From Sphingobacteriaceae bacterium (GTDB lineage Bacteria > Bacteroidota > Bacteroidia > B-17B0 > Aurantibacillaceae): a stretch of DNA of 64,000 bases. The notes beneath the pieces are model-generated. The model saw only the letters and a list, made by a program, of their open reading frames with translations. It had not been told where the DNA came from and made no database searches. The stretch is taken from the NCBI GenBank assembly GCA_016705695.1, contig JADJLA010000005.1, forward strand, positions 1-64,000, in the 5' to 3' direction. The translations under genes were made by a program, and so were the position numbers. Positions 8,702-17,895 of the stretch are shown here, one piece after another. Position 1 is the stretch's first letter, and every line of letters begins with the position of its first letter.

Positions 8702-9807
8702 TCCTCTTGTATCCAAACGTAATTAGCACCCAAATTATTGTACACAACTAAAACATAAGTTTCCTTTGGGAGCTTTAACTTTTCAAAATCTACGGTAATA
8801 CTTCGGGCACCTGTATTAATTGGGATCTGAGGGCTTACCATTACTTCAAAAGAAGGGTCGGTTGCCTTGTAAAGATAAGCGGTATAAGGCCCGGGATTTT
8901 GGTTAAAATTAATTTGTGTTTTAGCTGAATACACATGCGTTATGGTTTTATCCAGAATTATTTTTTCGGTGAACATGGAATTTTTAAGGCTGGCATCGTT
9001 GATAGATGTAGCATGAACAACTAATTTTTTCTTTTGATCGGTTTGCATCCAAATAGGATAAATACTTCCGTTGTTTATCACCAGCGAAAAATATTTGTCT
9101 AGGGAAGAATTATTTTTCCATTCAAACGCCGCCTCATTTAATTTATGTTCAATGAATGTTGTGCCGTTATCTCTGCTTACTGCTAAATAAACATCGGTTA
9201 AATTTCCCTTAGCAAAATTACGTTGGTTACAATACATAAAATACAAATACCCGGTAGCATGATCAATACCAAAACGCGGCATGAATTGTTGTTTGTGATT
9301 TGGGAAATAGGTTACAAGAATTCTATCAAGCCATGTATTTCCGCCATCATCACTGTAAGTTAGATATACGTCGTTATTTTTTATTCCATTTTTTGCATCG
9401 CTCCAGCAAACGTAAATGCGATTCATGCTTTTGTTACAAACGGTATAAGCGAACTTATTCACTTTAGAAAATGGATTTGTTTTATATTTTGGTATGCTAT
9501 CTATGAGTATGTCGTTTGGCAACCATGTTTTCCCCCCATCAGTGGATCTGGTAAAATATAATGCGTTGTTCTTGATGAACGACTTGTACAATTTTCCATT
9601 AGCCCCTGAGGCCATGTTGGGAGTTTGAGGTCTTTTGCTGAGGCTATCCAGCACATGATAAATTAGACCCTCATTCTTTTTGTCTTGTATGCTGTTACCC
9701 AGTGTTTTAATATCGGGCGCTGAAATAACCGTGAAAGTTTTGATCTGAGCGGCATTTAGGCCAACGCAAAAATAAAGAGTGATTATACCAAAATATTGTT
9801 TGAACAT
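8698..9807 (-). CDS. Secreted sialidase-fold (BNR/Asp-box) protein
   Basis: A 369-aa exported protein with signal peptide MFKQYFGIITLYFCVGLNAA. Three Asp-box motifs mark a sialidase-like beta-propeller: STDGGKTW near residue 90, SDDGGNTW near 152 and SRDNGTTF near 217. The usual sialidase arginine triad is not obvious, so it may bind glycans or act on another substrate. A short beta domain ends the protein (YVLVVYNNLGANYVWIQEE). It is the first gene of a minus-strand series running to the M20 amidohydrolase and overlaps the next gene by ATGA. It has no recognisable T9SS tail, though its downstream neighbour has one. Confidence 0.7.
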   Translation of the reverse strand: MFKQYFGIITLYFCVGLNAAQIKTFTVISAPDIKTLGNSIQDKKNEGLIYHVLDSLSKRPQTPNMASGANGKLYKSFIKNNALYFTRSTDGGKTWLPNDILIDSIPKYKTNPFSKVNKFAYTVCNKSMNRIYVCWSDAKNGIKNNDVYLTYSDDGGNTWLDRILVTYFPNHKQQFMPRFGIDHATGYLYFMYCNQRNFAKGNLTDVYLAVSRDNGTTFIEHKLNEAAFEWKNNSSLDKYFSLVINNGSIYPIWMQTDQKKKLVVHATSINDASLKNSMFTEKIILDKTITHVYSAKTQINFNQNPGPYTAYLYKATDPSFEVMVSPQIPINTGARSITVDFEKLKLPKETYVLVVYNNLGANYVWIQEE

Positions 9808-9859
9808 GCTTTTATAACACCAATTAAAAACATAAATTTACGACTTAATTTTAAGGATC

Positions 9860-11260
9860 ATGGAAAGAAGCACTATCACTGATTATATTGGCAGTAACAA
9901 AGAAAGAATGTTAAATGAGCTGCTTGAGCTTTTAAGAATTCCATCGGTAAGTGCCGATGCCAAATATAAAGATGATGTACTAAAAACAGCAGAAGCGGTA
10001 AAGAACAGATTAAAAGAAGCCGGTGCTGATAACGTAGAGATCTGTCAAACTAAAGGTTATCCGGTTGTTTACGGCGAAAAAATAATTGATAAAAATAAAC
10101 CAACAGTAATTGTATACGGGCATTATGATGTTCAGCCTGCCGATCCGTTGGAATTATGGGATTCGCCACCGTTTGAACCGGTGATCAAAAAAACAGCAAT
10201 ACACCCTGATGGTGCAATTTTTGCGCGTGGATCATGTGATGATAAAGGGCAAATGTACATGCACGTTAAGGCGTTTGAGATCATGATGAGAACAAACACA
10301 CTTCCGTGTAATGTAAAATTCATGATTGAGGGTGAAGAAGAAGTTGGTTCTGCAAATTTGGGCGCATGGATCGTTGCTAATAAAGCAAAATTAAGAGGCG
10401 ATGTTATTTTAATATCTGACACATCGCTTATAGCAAATGACACACCAAGTATTGATACAGGCCTAAGAGGTTTGGCATATATGGAAGTAGAAGTTGTTGG
10501 ACCTAATCGCGATCTTCATAGTGGCGTATACGGAGGTGCAGTTGCAAATCCTATAAATGTGTTGTGTAAGATCATTGCATCTTGTCATGATGAAAATAAA
10601 CATATTACCATTCCGAATTTTTATGATGATGTTCTTGAATTAACGGCTGCGCAACGCAAAGAGATGGAGAAAGCACCATTTAATTTGGAGAATTATAAAA
10701 AGGATCTTGCTATTGAAGATGTGTATGGCGAAAAGGGTTATTCAACCATTGAGCGTTCGGGCATTCGTCCAACTTTAGATGTAAATGGAATTTGGGGAGG
10801 GTATACGGGCGAAGGTGCAAAAACAGTTTTGCCAAGTAAAGCATTTGCAAAAATAAGTATGCGTTTAGTTCCAAATCAAAGTTCGGAAAAGATAAGTGCT
10901 ATTTTTCAAAAGTATTTTGAAAGTGTTGCACCAAAGGGTGTAAAAATAAAAGTAAAACCTCATCATGGCGGAGAGCCTGTGGTGGTGAATATGGATAGCG
11001 CTGCTTATACTGCAGCTAGCAGAGCTATGGAAGAGACGTACGGAAAAAAGCCTGTGCCAACGCGTGGTGGTGGAAGTATTCCTATTGTAGCTTTATTTAA
11101 ACAAGAATTAGGATTGGATAGTATTTTAATGGGATTTGGATTGGATAGCGATGCGCTTCATTCGCCAAATGAACATTATGGTTTATTCAATTATTATAAA
11201 GGCATCGAAACTATCCCATTGTTCTATAAGCATTATTCGCAGTTATATAATGCCAAATGA
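9860..11260 (+). CDS. M20 family dipeptidase
   Basis: Cytoplasmic metallopeptidase of the M20 dipeptidase/carnosinase group, which removes N-terminal residues from dipeptides. The 466-aa length is typical. Zinc-site motifs are in place: YGHYDVQPAD near residue 90, RGSCDDKGQ near 121, the catalytic GEEEVGS near 156, SDTSL near 193 and the late LHSPNEH segment near 435. The lid domain has DLHSGVYGG. The stop TGA overlaps the ATG of the next small membrane protein (ATGA), which starts a three-gene plus-strand operon. It is divergent from the sialidase-fold gene, with a 52-bp spacer containing AT-rich promoter-like sequence but no perfect TAnnTTTG. Confidence 0.9.
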   Translation: MERSTITDYIGSNKERMLNELLELLRIPSVSADAKYKDDVLKTAEAVKNRLKEAGADNVEICQTKGYPVVYGEKIIDKNKPTVIVYGHYDVQPADPLELWDSPPFEPVIKKTAIHPDGAIFARGSCDDKGQMYMHVKAFEIMMRTNTLPCNVKFMIEGEEEVGSANLGAWIVANKAKLRGDVILISDTSLIANDTPSIDTGLRGLAYMEVEVVGPNRDLHSGVYGGAVANPINVLCKIIASCHDENKHITIPNFYDDVLELTAAQRKEMEKAPFNLENYKKDLAIEDVYGEKGYSTIERSGIRPTLDVNGIWGGYTGEGAKTVLPSKAFAKISMRLVPNQSSEKISAIFQKYFESVAPKGVKIKVKPHHGGEPVVVNMDSAAYTAASRAMEETYGKKPVPTRGGGSIPIVALFKQELGLDSILMGFGLDSDALHSPNEHYGLFNYYKGIETIPLFYKHYSQLYNAK

Positions 11261-11490
11261 GTTTAAGTAGTTGGATAGGATCGGCGGGAGTTACTATATT
11301 ATTGTTCGCCTTTGTTCTCAATCTCTTAAAAAAACTATCTCCGCACTCGAGCGCGTATTTATTAATGAATATCATTGGAGCACTTTTAGCGGGCATCTCA
11401 AGTTATATGATAGAGTTTTGGCCCTTCGTGATCTTAGAATCTGTTTGGGTAATTGCATCTTTAATCCCACTTCTTAAAAAAACCACATGA
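11257..11490 (+). CDS. CBU_0592-type small integral membrane protein
   Basis: 77-aa protein with two or three hydrophobic helices (GVTILLFAFVLNLL; YLLMNIIGALLAGISSYM; WPFVILESVWVIASLIPLL). The pattern SSAYLLMNIIGA, a proline before the last helix, and ExxW match the uncharacterised CBU_0592 family of small membrane proteins. It overlaps both the upstream dipeptidase stop and the downstream lipoprotein start by ATGA, so all three should be cotranscribed. Function unknown. Confidence 0.7.
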   Translation: MSLSSWIGSAGVTILLFAFVLNLLKKLSPHSSAYLLMNIIGALLAGISSYMIEFWPFVILESVWVIASLIPLLKKTT

Positions 11491-11927
11491 AGAAGATCAT
11501 TTATTTTTTAGTTGCCATTTTTATTTTTCTATCGTGCAAAGATTTTAAAGAAGCGCAATGCACCGGCGTTACCGGATTTAAAATTAATAAAGTTGACATG
11601 AATGGCATTGATGCGGATATCATGTTGGGAATAAAAAATCCGAACTCTATTGGCTTTTCAATTTACCCAAGTGAATTTGACGTTAAGCTTGCGGGTATTG
11701 GATTAGGAAAAGCAAAACTGAAAAAGCGTGTCCATATAGATGCAAATACCGAAAAAGATTACACCTTTAATTTGAAAAGCAGTTTCAAAGACATGAACAT
11801 GATGGATGTAATGAAACTGGTTAATTCAGGAGGATCAGGAATGATCCAGGTAAAAGGGGATCTTAAAGCAGGAAAATTTTATTTAAAGAAAAAATTTCCG
11901 GTTAACGAGAAAAGATCTCTCAGGTAA
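11487..11927 (+). CDS. LEA type 2 (WHy-like) lipoprotein
   Basis: 146-aa lipoprotein: the signal MKKIIYFLVAIFIFLSC ends in the lipobox FLSC, so Cys17 is the likely acylated residue. The rest is a single immunoglobulin-like LEA14 domain, recognisable by GFKINKVDMNGIDADIMLGI followed by KNPNSIGFSIYPSEFDVKLA, the pattern of LEA type 2 proteins. The family is associated with desiccation or stress tolerance in plants; in Bacteroidota its role is not established. Third gene of the dipeptidase operon; it converges on ferritin with a 1-bp gap. Confidence 0.8.
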   Translation: MKKIIYFLVAIFIFLSCKDFKEAQCTGVTGFKINKVDMNGIDADIMLGIKNPNSIGFSIYPSEFDVKLAGIGLGKAKLKKRVHIDANTEKDYTFNLKSSFKDMNMMDVMKLVNSGGSGMIQVKGDLKAGKFYLKKKFPVNEKRSLR

Positions 11928-11928
11928 A

Positions 11929-12456
11929 TTATTTTCCTTTCGGTCCTTTTTCAGCCGCAACTTCAGCAGCAGCCATTGTTTCAAGATCACGATCAAAGAA
12001 ATACAATCCGCCTTTATCGTCGCCAATTAATTTTAATTTATCTACGATCTGACGCGCCAAAGCTTCTTCTTCAATTTGTTCGCTAACATACCACTGCAAA
12101 AAATTATGTGTTGTATAATCTTTTTCTTTTAAAGTGATCTCAACCAAACCATTGATCTCTTCGGTTACTTTCATTTCATGTTTCAATACTTCTTCAAATA
12201 CTGATTTTACCGATTTAAATGTAACAGGAGGTTGTTTTAAAGCCGGAACAACGCCGTGGCCACCTCGCTCGTTAACGAATTTAAGGAGTTTAAGCATATG
12301 CATACGCTCTTCATCGGCGTGACCGAAAAGAAAAGCTGAGATGCCATTTAAACCTTGTGTTTCGGCCCAACTGGCCATTGCCAAATAATATTGTGATGAG
12401 GATGCTTCTAATTGAATTTGCTTATTTAAAGCAGTGCTAACTTTTGATGATAACAT
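11929..12456 (-). CDS. ftnA: Ferritin (non-heme iron storage)
   Basis: Bacterial ferritin, forming a 24-mer cage that oxidises Fe(II) and stores it as mineral. The 175-aa four-helix bundle shows the ferroxidase residues: Glu in QIQLEASSSQYYLAMASW (helix A), the HADEERMHM motif in helix B, EEINGLVEITLKEKDY in helix C, and FLQWYVSEQIEEE in helix D. The Ala-rich C-terminus EKGPKGK is short and charged. A TACATTTG promoter element lies 17 bp upstream of the ATG. Convergent with the LEA lipoprotein. Confidence 0.95.
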   Translation of the reverse strand: MLSSKVSTALNKQIQLEASSSQYYLAMASWAETQGLNGISAFLFGHADEERMHMLKLLKFVNERGGHGVVPALKQPPVTFKSVKSVFEEVLKHEMKVTEEINGLVEITLKEKDYTTHNFLQWYVSEQIEEEALARQIVDKLKLIGDDKGGLYFFDRDLETMAAAEVAAEKGPKGK

Positions 12457-12472
12457 AGTGTTTAATTTTATA

Positions 12473-12480
12473 CAAATGTA
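12473..12480 (-). promoter_or_regulatory. Bacteroidota -7 element upstream of ferritin
   Basis: The minus strand reads TACATTTG, an exact match to the TAnnTTTG consensus, 17 bp before the ferritin ATG. No clear TTTG is seen at the -33 position. Confidence 0.55.
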
Positions 12481-12491
12481 CTAAAATAAAT

Positions 12492-12515
12492 AAGGGGCGA
12501 AGTTATTCGCCCCTT
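12492..12515 (-). terminator. Hairpin terminator after the glycine-rich adhesin gene
   Basis: Perfect 10-bp stem AAGGGGCGAA / TTCGCCCCTT with a 4-base loop. On the minus strand it is followed by an AT-rich tract (ATTTATTTTA). It lies 24 bp past the stop of the upstream minus-strand gene and just before the ferritin promoter, so it insulates the two. Confidence 0.75.
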
Positions 12516-12538
12516 AAAAAATTTCTTAAAAAAACCTA

Positions 12539-15500
12539 TTATTTTAATAAAGTTACATGGCCCGTTTTGGTATGTTTCTTACCGTCGAGGGTTGTAAAGT
12601 TAACCTTGTAAACATAAGTATCTTCTTTAGAAAGAACGCCTTTAAATGTACCATCCCATCCTTTAGCGATATCGGTTGTAGTGTATAATTTTGCACCCCA
12701 ACGATCAAATATCGAGATCTCAATTTTATTGAATCCAGTACCATATACGGTAAATAGATCGTTCTTACCATCATCGTTTGGCGTAAATATGTTTGGAATG
12801 TACATATTGTAGTTGGCTGTAACCTCAACACAAACATCGTCGGTGGCTTTACATCCAAAATCGTTAACCGCTTGGATCTGGTAACAACCACTTGTTTTAG
12901 GTAAGATCTGAGAGTTAGGACAAACAGAGCATACAATGTCTTGACCAAATATCCACGTTAAAGTTCCGGTACCTTTTGCATCTAAATACATCGGGTCATC
13001 AAGGTTAAATAGAAGATCCGGTCCGGCAGTAACTGTTGGATTTGGATTTACTTTTACTTGTACGTTTGCTACTTCACCACAATCACCACCATTTGAAATG
13101 GTAACGGTATAAGTTGTTGTAAATTTAGGATTCGCATAAACTGTTGATTTATCGGTAACGTTAAGTTCTGTTGGAGGGATCCATTGGTATGTATCACTTC
13201 CGCTGGCAGTTAGTTTTACGCTTTCTCCTTCGCAAATAATAACATTGCCACTAATACTCGGGATGATCTTAGCAACAACTTGTATCTCTATTTCTTTTGT
13301 GATATTACAAGTCTTTGTTCCAATAGTATTATAAGCTAATACAGTATAGTTAGTTGTTACTTGAGGATTAACCGATGCTGTATTTGGATTTAATTGATTA
13401 ATGCTAAGCGTTGGCGTCCAAATAAAATATTGTGAACCGGATGCAAAAATAGTTGTGCTATTACCTTCACAAATTTTATTGTTTGTTGTGGCCAAATTTA
13501 ATTCGGCACGTGGCACAACTGTAATTGGAACTACCGCAGTTCCTGTACAAGCACCGTTTAATCCCACCAAATTATAAGTTGTAGAAACGACTGGAGACAC
13601 GGAAATAAAATTGGTAGTTGAACTTCCAATGATACCTGCTATTGGCGTCCATTGATAATTAGAAGCACCGTTGGCATTGATTGTGGCAACTTCGCCGCTA
13701 CAAATAATAGATTTACTAGCCATTGCTTGCAATGTTGGTAAAGGGATAACAGTTACTTCTCTTATTGCAATAGCCGTACAAGTATTTACCTCTCCAACAA
13801 CTGTGTATTGTTGAATAGATAAAGGATTTACTACTACAGAGTTCATGAATGTATTACTAATAGCGCTATTAGGATACCACGAATAAGTGGTTGCGCCGAT
13901 AGCATTCATTACTAAACTAGAACCGTAGCAAATTGAAGCTGTTCCTGAAGCGATCAACACTGTAGGATTTGCAACAACGGTTGCGGTGATGTAATGGAAA
14001 TCGCTAGTACAGCCTAAAGCGCTACCAACAACTGTGTAAGTAGTGTTTGCAGTAGGACTTGCAACTACAAGCGAACCGGTAGTTGTATTTAATGTAACAC
14101 CCGATGCCCAAACATAAGTTGATGCACCACTTACGCTTATTGGTGTAGATTTACCAAAACATAAAGTTGGTTGTGCCGGAGGAAACACCAATACCGGATT
14201 AGGAATAACCATAATATTATGAACTGCTTGTGCGGTACAACCCAAAGCACCTGTGATGGTTACTGTAACGTCACCAACAATAGGAATAGGAGTTACAGGT
14301 GCAGTTGTGATAAAGTTAGGGCCTACACTAGACGGAGGAAAGAATCCTGCTGCATTGGTCCACGTATAAGTATTTCCACCCATTGCTTGTAAAGCAACAG
14401 TGTTAGTTGATCCGTTAAAGCCTTGAGAACATACTGTATTATTACCAACCGTAGTTGGTAAGGGGATATTTGCAACACTTGCTGAAGAAATTGCTGTATT
14501 TGTACAACCGTTGGCTCCAGTAACTGTTACCGTATAATTTCCGGCATTAGGCACTTGCGCATTATTAAGTGTTGGATTTTGAACTGCCGAAACAAATGCA
14601 ACAGGTCCGCTCCATGTATATGCGGTACCGCCATTTGCTGTAAATAATAAAGGACTTCCTGCACATGCAGTTGGATTATTAACTGCCACAATTGGTGCAG
14701 TATTTAATGTGATTTGAATTGTTTGTGTACCTGAACACGTTGAAGTTGAAGTTGCGCCTTGAACAGTATAAACAGTTGTTGCAGTTGGAGTAACTACAAC
14801 AGTAGTTGCTGTAATATTTACCGGCAACCAAGTGTAAGTTCCGCCTGCCCCTGCGCCACTTGCAGTTAATGTTGTTGATTGACCCGGACAAACCGCAGTT
14901 GCCGTTGCCGTTATTGTTAAACTTGGAGCAGCACAACAATTTGGATTTAAAATTACCTGACCATTACCAGCTTGAACACCAGCAAAAAGTGTGGGAGTTG
15001 AAGCCGCAACACCATAACTAGATCCACCGGCGCCACTTGCACCCGCCCAAGTACTTGGACAACCAGTACCACCGGTACAATTAGGACCTTGGCCACCAAT
15101 TAAACCACCACCAATACCTCCGTTACAGCCGGGATTATTTGCGGCTTGGTTATTACAACCTACTAAACCACCAACGCCACCGTTACCAAAAACTCCGGGA
15201 CCTCCTGGAGTTGGTCCAGCAGGACAACCACAACATGAAGGGCCACCGGCACCACCGGCAACTTGTGTTCCACCAAAACCCGGTGAACCACCATAAGCTC
15301 CACCGCCGCCGCCGCCATACCAGCCACCACCGCCACCGCCGCCACAACCGGGCGAACAACCTTGAACACGATTTCCGCCTGTTCCACCACCACCTGCGCC
15401 AACCGCAACGCGATCAGCTAAAGCATAAGGGGCAACACGAATATCAGATGCACCACCACCGCCACCACCGCGGGAGTTAGGACAACAGTTACCAGTTGAC

Positions 15501-15808
15501 GAACCACCGTTTGCACCTCCATTAAAACCACCAATATTAGAAGCAATACCACCTTGACCAACTCTTATTTCTAAAACTTGACCGGGAACTACAGACAATA
15601 CACCCATTACACGCCCGCCTAAACCACCGTTCATGTTGTTTAATACGTTACCCATACCTTGAGCTCCACTTACTGTATAGCATATTCCGGTTACTCCGGC
15701 AGGTACAACATACTGTTGCATAGCGCCTGTGTAGTTAAAGGTAACTAACTGGCCAAAAACAACAGACCCACTAAGGAGAATTGATGCTATTAGAAGAATT
15801 TTTTTCAT
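12539..15808 (-). CDS. Giant glycine-rich, Ig-repeat adhesin with gliding-motility-associated (CHU_C) C-terminal domain
   Basis: 1089-aa secreted protein. After signal MKKILLIASILLSGSVVFGQ comes a beta strand region (GVLSVVPGQVLEIRVGQGG) and then about 180 residues of glycine-rich, Cys-containing sequence with GGGGGGASDIRVAP and GGGGGGGWYGGGGGG; this matches the ALK/LTK-type glycine-rich fold. Residues 290-990 are about eight to ten Ig/PKD-like repeats, each beginning near an ICxG/VCPG segment and ending in TTYTV. The C-terminus (YIPNIFTPNDDGKNDLF, then IFDRWG, GWDGT) is a textbook type B T9SS sorting domain. It should be displayed on the cell surface and act in adhesion or gliding. A smaller secreted gene lies 31 bp upstream. 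Confidence 0.85.
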   Translation of the reverse strand: MKKILLIASILLSGSVVFGQLVTFNYTGAMQQYVVPAGVTGICYTVSGAQGMGNVLNNMNGGLGGRVMGVLSVVPGQVLEIRVGQGGIASNIGGFNGGANGGSSTGNCCPNSRGGGGGGASDIRVAPYALADRVAVGAGGGGTGGNRVQGCSPGCGGGGGGGWYGGGGGGAYGGSPGFGGTQVAGGAGGPSCCGCPAGPTPGGPGVFGNGGVGGLVGCNNQAANNPGCNGGIGGGLIGGQGPNCTGGTGCPSTWAGASGAGGSSYGVAASTPTLFAGVQAGNGQVILNPNCCAAPSLTITATATAVCPGQSTTLTASGAGAGGTYTWLPVNITATTVVVTPTATTVYTVQGATSTSTCSGTQTIQITLNTAPIVAVNNPTACAGSPLLFTANGGTAYTWSGPVAFVSAVQNPTLNNAQVPNAGNYTVTVTGANGCTNTAISSASVANIPLPTTVGNNTVCSQGFNGSTNTVALQAMGGNTYTWTNAAGFFPPSSVGPNFITTAPVTPIPIVGDVTVTITGALGCTAQAVHNIMVIPNPVLVFPPAQPTLCFGKSTPISVSGASTYVWASGVTLNTTTGSLVVASPTANTTYTVVGSALGCTSDFHYITATVVANPTVLIASGTASICYGSSLVMNAIGATTYSWYPNSAISNTFMNSVVVNPLSIQQYTVVGEVNTCTAIAIREVTVIPLPTLQAMASKSIICSGEVATINANGASNYQWTPIAGIIGSSTTNFISVSPVVSTTYNLVGLNGACTGTAVVPITVVPRAELNLATTNNKICEGNSTTIFASGSQYFIWTPTLSINQLNPNTASVNPQVTTNYTVLAYNTIGTKTCNITKEIEIQVVAKIIPSISGNVIICEGESVKLTASGSDTYQWIPPTELNVTDKSTVYANPKFTTTYTVTISNGGDCGEVANVQVKVNPNPTVTAGPDLLFNLDDPMYLDAKGTGTLTWIFGQDIVCSVCPNSQILPKTSGCYQIQAVNDFGCKATDDVCVEVTANYNMYIPNIFTPNDDGKNDLFTVYGTGFNKIEISIFDRWGAKLYTTTDIAKGWDGTFKGVLSKEDTYVYKVNFTTLDGKKHTKTGHVTLLK

Positions 15809-15839
15809 TTCAATCTATTTATACTTTTAATATTATTTT

Positions 15840-16259
15840 CTATTCTACGTAAAAACTTGAACCAACAATTGTTTTGAATTCTTTAAGCGTTACGCCATAG
15901 TCGCTTAGTTTAACGATCAACTCGGTTGCTTTTGTATTACACGTACCAACTGATTCGCTTGTTGCTTTTAAATTAACCGATACTAATTTTGTTTTACCAT
16001 AATGCTCTTTTTCATCATTACTAACGATAGCATTTACCCATTGTGCTTTCACAGCTTTATCATTCGTATTTTTAAGTTTGATCAGCACAACATCAGTGCC
16101 ACCACAATTTGAAAGTGAATAATAAGCTTCAACGCCCTTGAATGTATTGGTGCCATCCATACTCACCAAAATTGGTGTCCACTCAACATTAGTTTGAGCT
16201 TTTACAACGCCAAACATCATCATCAGGGCGGCAATTACTATTAAGTTCTTAATCTTCAT
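15840..16259 (-). CDS. Small secreted protein of unknown function
   Basis: 139 aa with a clear signal peptide (MKIKNLIVIAALMMMFGVV, cleaved after VKAQ). The mature part is beta-rich with CGGTDVVLIKLKNTND, suggesting a single Ig-like or C2-like sandwich, and two Cys residues (SNCGG; GTCNT) that may pair. It ends in SFYVE without a T9SS tail. A TAGATTTG promoter element lies 38 bp upstream, and the giant adhesin gene follows 31 bp downstream on the same strand, so the two may be cotranscribed. I do not recognise a family. Confidence 0.65.
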   Translation of the reverse strand: MKIKNLIVIAALMMMFGVVKAQTNVEWTPILVSMDGTNTFKGVEAYYSLSNCGGTDVVLIKLKNTNDKAVKAQWVNAIVSNDEKEHYGKTKLVSVNLKATSESVGTCNTKATELIVKLSDYGVTLKEFKTIVGSSFYVE

Positions 16260-16480
16260 GATATTTATTGAATTATAAAACAGTTTAACTTAACTACAAA
16301 TCTAATAAATAAAGGGGCTGAAACCCTTAAAACTCACTAAAATGAAGGGGCAATATACTCTCTTAAAAGGGCGGCTCACTCATTTAACAGTATTTTGGGC
16401 AAAAAAAACGCTAAAAGCAGGGGATAGACAGGGCTTTAACAAACGACAGAAAATAGCTGACAGTAAATAAGATATAGAAT
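16260..16480. other. Intergenic region between aminotransferase and small secreted gene
   Basis: 221 bp. It holds the TAGATTTG promoter of the leftward secreted gene. The rest is AT-rich with two short G-runs (AAGGGGC-type) and shows no ORF, tRNA or convincing terminator. Confidence 0.4.
16297..16304 (-). promoter_or_regulatory. -7 promoter element of the small secreted protein gene
   Basis: The minus strand reads TAGATTTG (TAnnTTTG consensus) 37 bases before the ATG at 16259. No perfect TTTG is present at -33. Confidence 0.45.
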
Positions 16481-17737
16481 CTATTTGAGCTTATTTAAAG
16501 CAGCTCTCAAACTCTCAATGGCCGATGAAACATCTTCGATTTTGCAGGTCCCAACAGACAAACGATACCATGATGAATTGGCGGAAGCGCCAAACGCGTA
16601 AAACGGAACGATAGCAAGTTTTGCTTCATCCAATAAATATTTGGTTACATCTTTTGTGCTTTCTAAAACTTTTCCTTCAGCAGTTTTTTTGCCGTGTAAT
16701 TCAAACTGAACGGTAAGATAAATAGCAGCTTGTGGGGCGATGGCATTTATTTTGTGCCCTTCGTTCTTTAGTTGAGTAATGCCTTTGTAAAATCCATCCA
16801 ATCGCTCGCTAATTTTTTTCTTTTGTACTTCTAAAAATGCAGCGTATGTTTTTAGATCGGCCAAATATTTTGCACTAGCTACTTGTTCGGCTTTAGGGGC
16901 CCAAGCACCAACGTGTGTTAAAATGGCTTTCATTTTATCTATAATGAATTGTGGCCCCATGCTCCATCCTACGCGAACACCCGTGGCAGAAAGGGATTTA
17001 GATATACCATCAACATAAATAGTATATGCTTTCATTTCAGGACGTAATGTAACAGGATTGTAATGTTTGATGTTGCCGTAAGTTAATTCCCAATAAATTT
17101 GATCGTACATCAAGTAAACAGGTTTTGCATTTTCGCCTCTGCGTTTATTTTCTTGCAAAATAAGATCACAAATTTCTTCTAAACCTTCTTTACTGAAAAC
17201 AGTACCTGTTGGATTTTGCGGTGAGCATAATGCAACAAGCGACGCTTCTTTAATATGTGGTGCAATATCTTTTGCCGAAGGCATAAAATTATTTTCTGCC
17301 TTTGCTTCTATTACAACTGTTTTTGCCGAATTTAAATAGGAGTAGTGATTATTATTCCATGATGGAACAGCAAATATTACGGTATCATCTTTATCTACGA
17401 TGGCTTGAAAAATACTATAGATAACAGGACGCGCGCCACCGGCAATTAAAATTTCGGAACTGCTATAATTTAATGCGCAACGTTCTTTTAATAAAGTACT
17501 CACCGCTTGACGCAATTCTAAAACACCATCTGCAGGAGGATAATTGGTTTGATTAGCCTCGTACTCCTTAATAATGTAATTCTTAAGTTCGTCAGGTATT
17601 GGAAAAACGTTAGGATTAAAATCACCTATGGTAAGATTATAGATCTTCTCGCCGTTTTTTATTTTCTCATTTACTTCGGCAGCAAGCTTAATGATCTCCG
17701 ATCCTATGATGTTTTCCGCGAGTTTAGAAACTTTCAT
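16481..17737 (-). CDS. PLP-dependent aminotransferase, class I/II
   Basis: Fold-type I aminotransferase, likely acting on aspartate, aromatic or branched amino acids. I start it at ATG 17735-17737 (MKVSKLAENIIGSEIIKLA), which fits homologues beginning MKVSKLAENLIG; in-frame ATGs 8 and 15 codons upstream exist but add low-complexity sequence. Features: NLTIGDFNP near residue 35, the PLP-contact AGGARPVIYSIF near 98, CSPQNPTGTVFS near 172, YDQIYWELTY near 209, and the Schiff-base lysine in DGISKSLSATGVRVGW near 240-255. Substrate unknown. It is divergent from the LacI regulator, which has paired operators in the shared spacer, so it may be a target of that regulator. Confidence 0.87.
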   Translation of the reverse strand: MKVSKLAENIIGSEIIKLAAEVNEKIKNGEKIYNLTIGDFNPNVFPIPDELKNYIIKEYEANQTNYPPADGVLELRQAVSTLLKERCALNYSSSEILIAGGARPVIYSIFQAIVDKDDTVIFAVPSWNNNHYSYLNSAKTVVIEAKAENNFMPSAKDIAPHIKEASLVALCSPQNPTGTVFSKEGLEEICDLILQENKRRGENAKPVYLMYDQIYWELTYGNIKHYNPVTLRPEMKAYTIYVDGISKSLSATGVRVGWSMGPQFIIDKMKAILTHVGAWAPKAEQVASAKYLADLKTYAAFLEVQKKKISERLDGFYKGITQLKNEGHKINAIAPQAAIYLTVQFELHGKKTAEGKVLESTKDVTKYLLDEAKLAIVPFYAFGASANSSWYRLSVGTCKIEDVSSAIESLRAALNKLK

Positions 17738-17895
17738 GTGTTTGTTTTCTGTAAGTAGCATTTGTCCGTCTTTCTTTATCAAGAATACCTGTTTTTATTT
17801 TAAATCACAAGCTTCTCATATTTGCGCCACTAATTAAGTTATTTTCTTTAAAATCGGCGGGCATTTGTTAAAAACTGGTTATATCCTCTCGGGAA

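Noticed and set aside
12553..12948. 131-codon minus-strand ORF
   Set aside because: Out-of-frame shadow of the adhesin C-terminal domain.
15139..15480. His/Arg-rich plus-strand ORF and an overlapping Val-rich minus ORF
   Set aside because: Both are shadows of the glycine-codon-rich adhesin gene.
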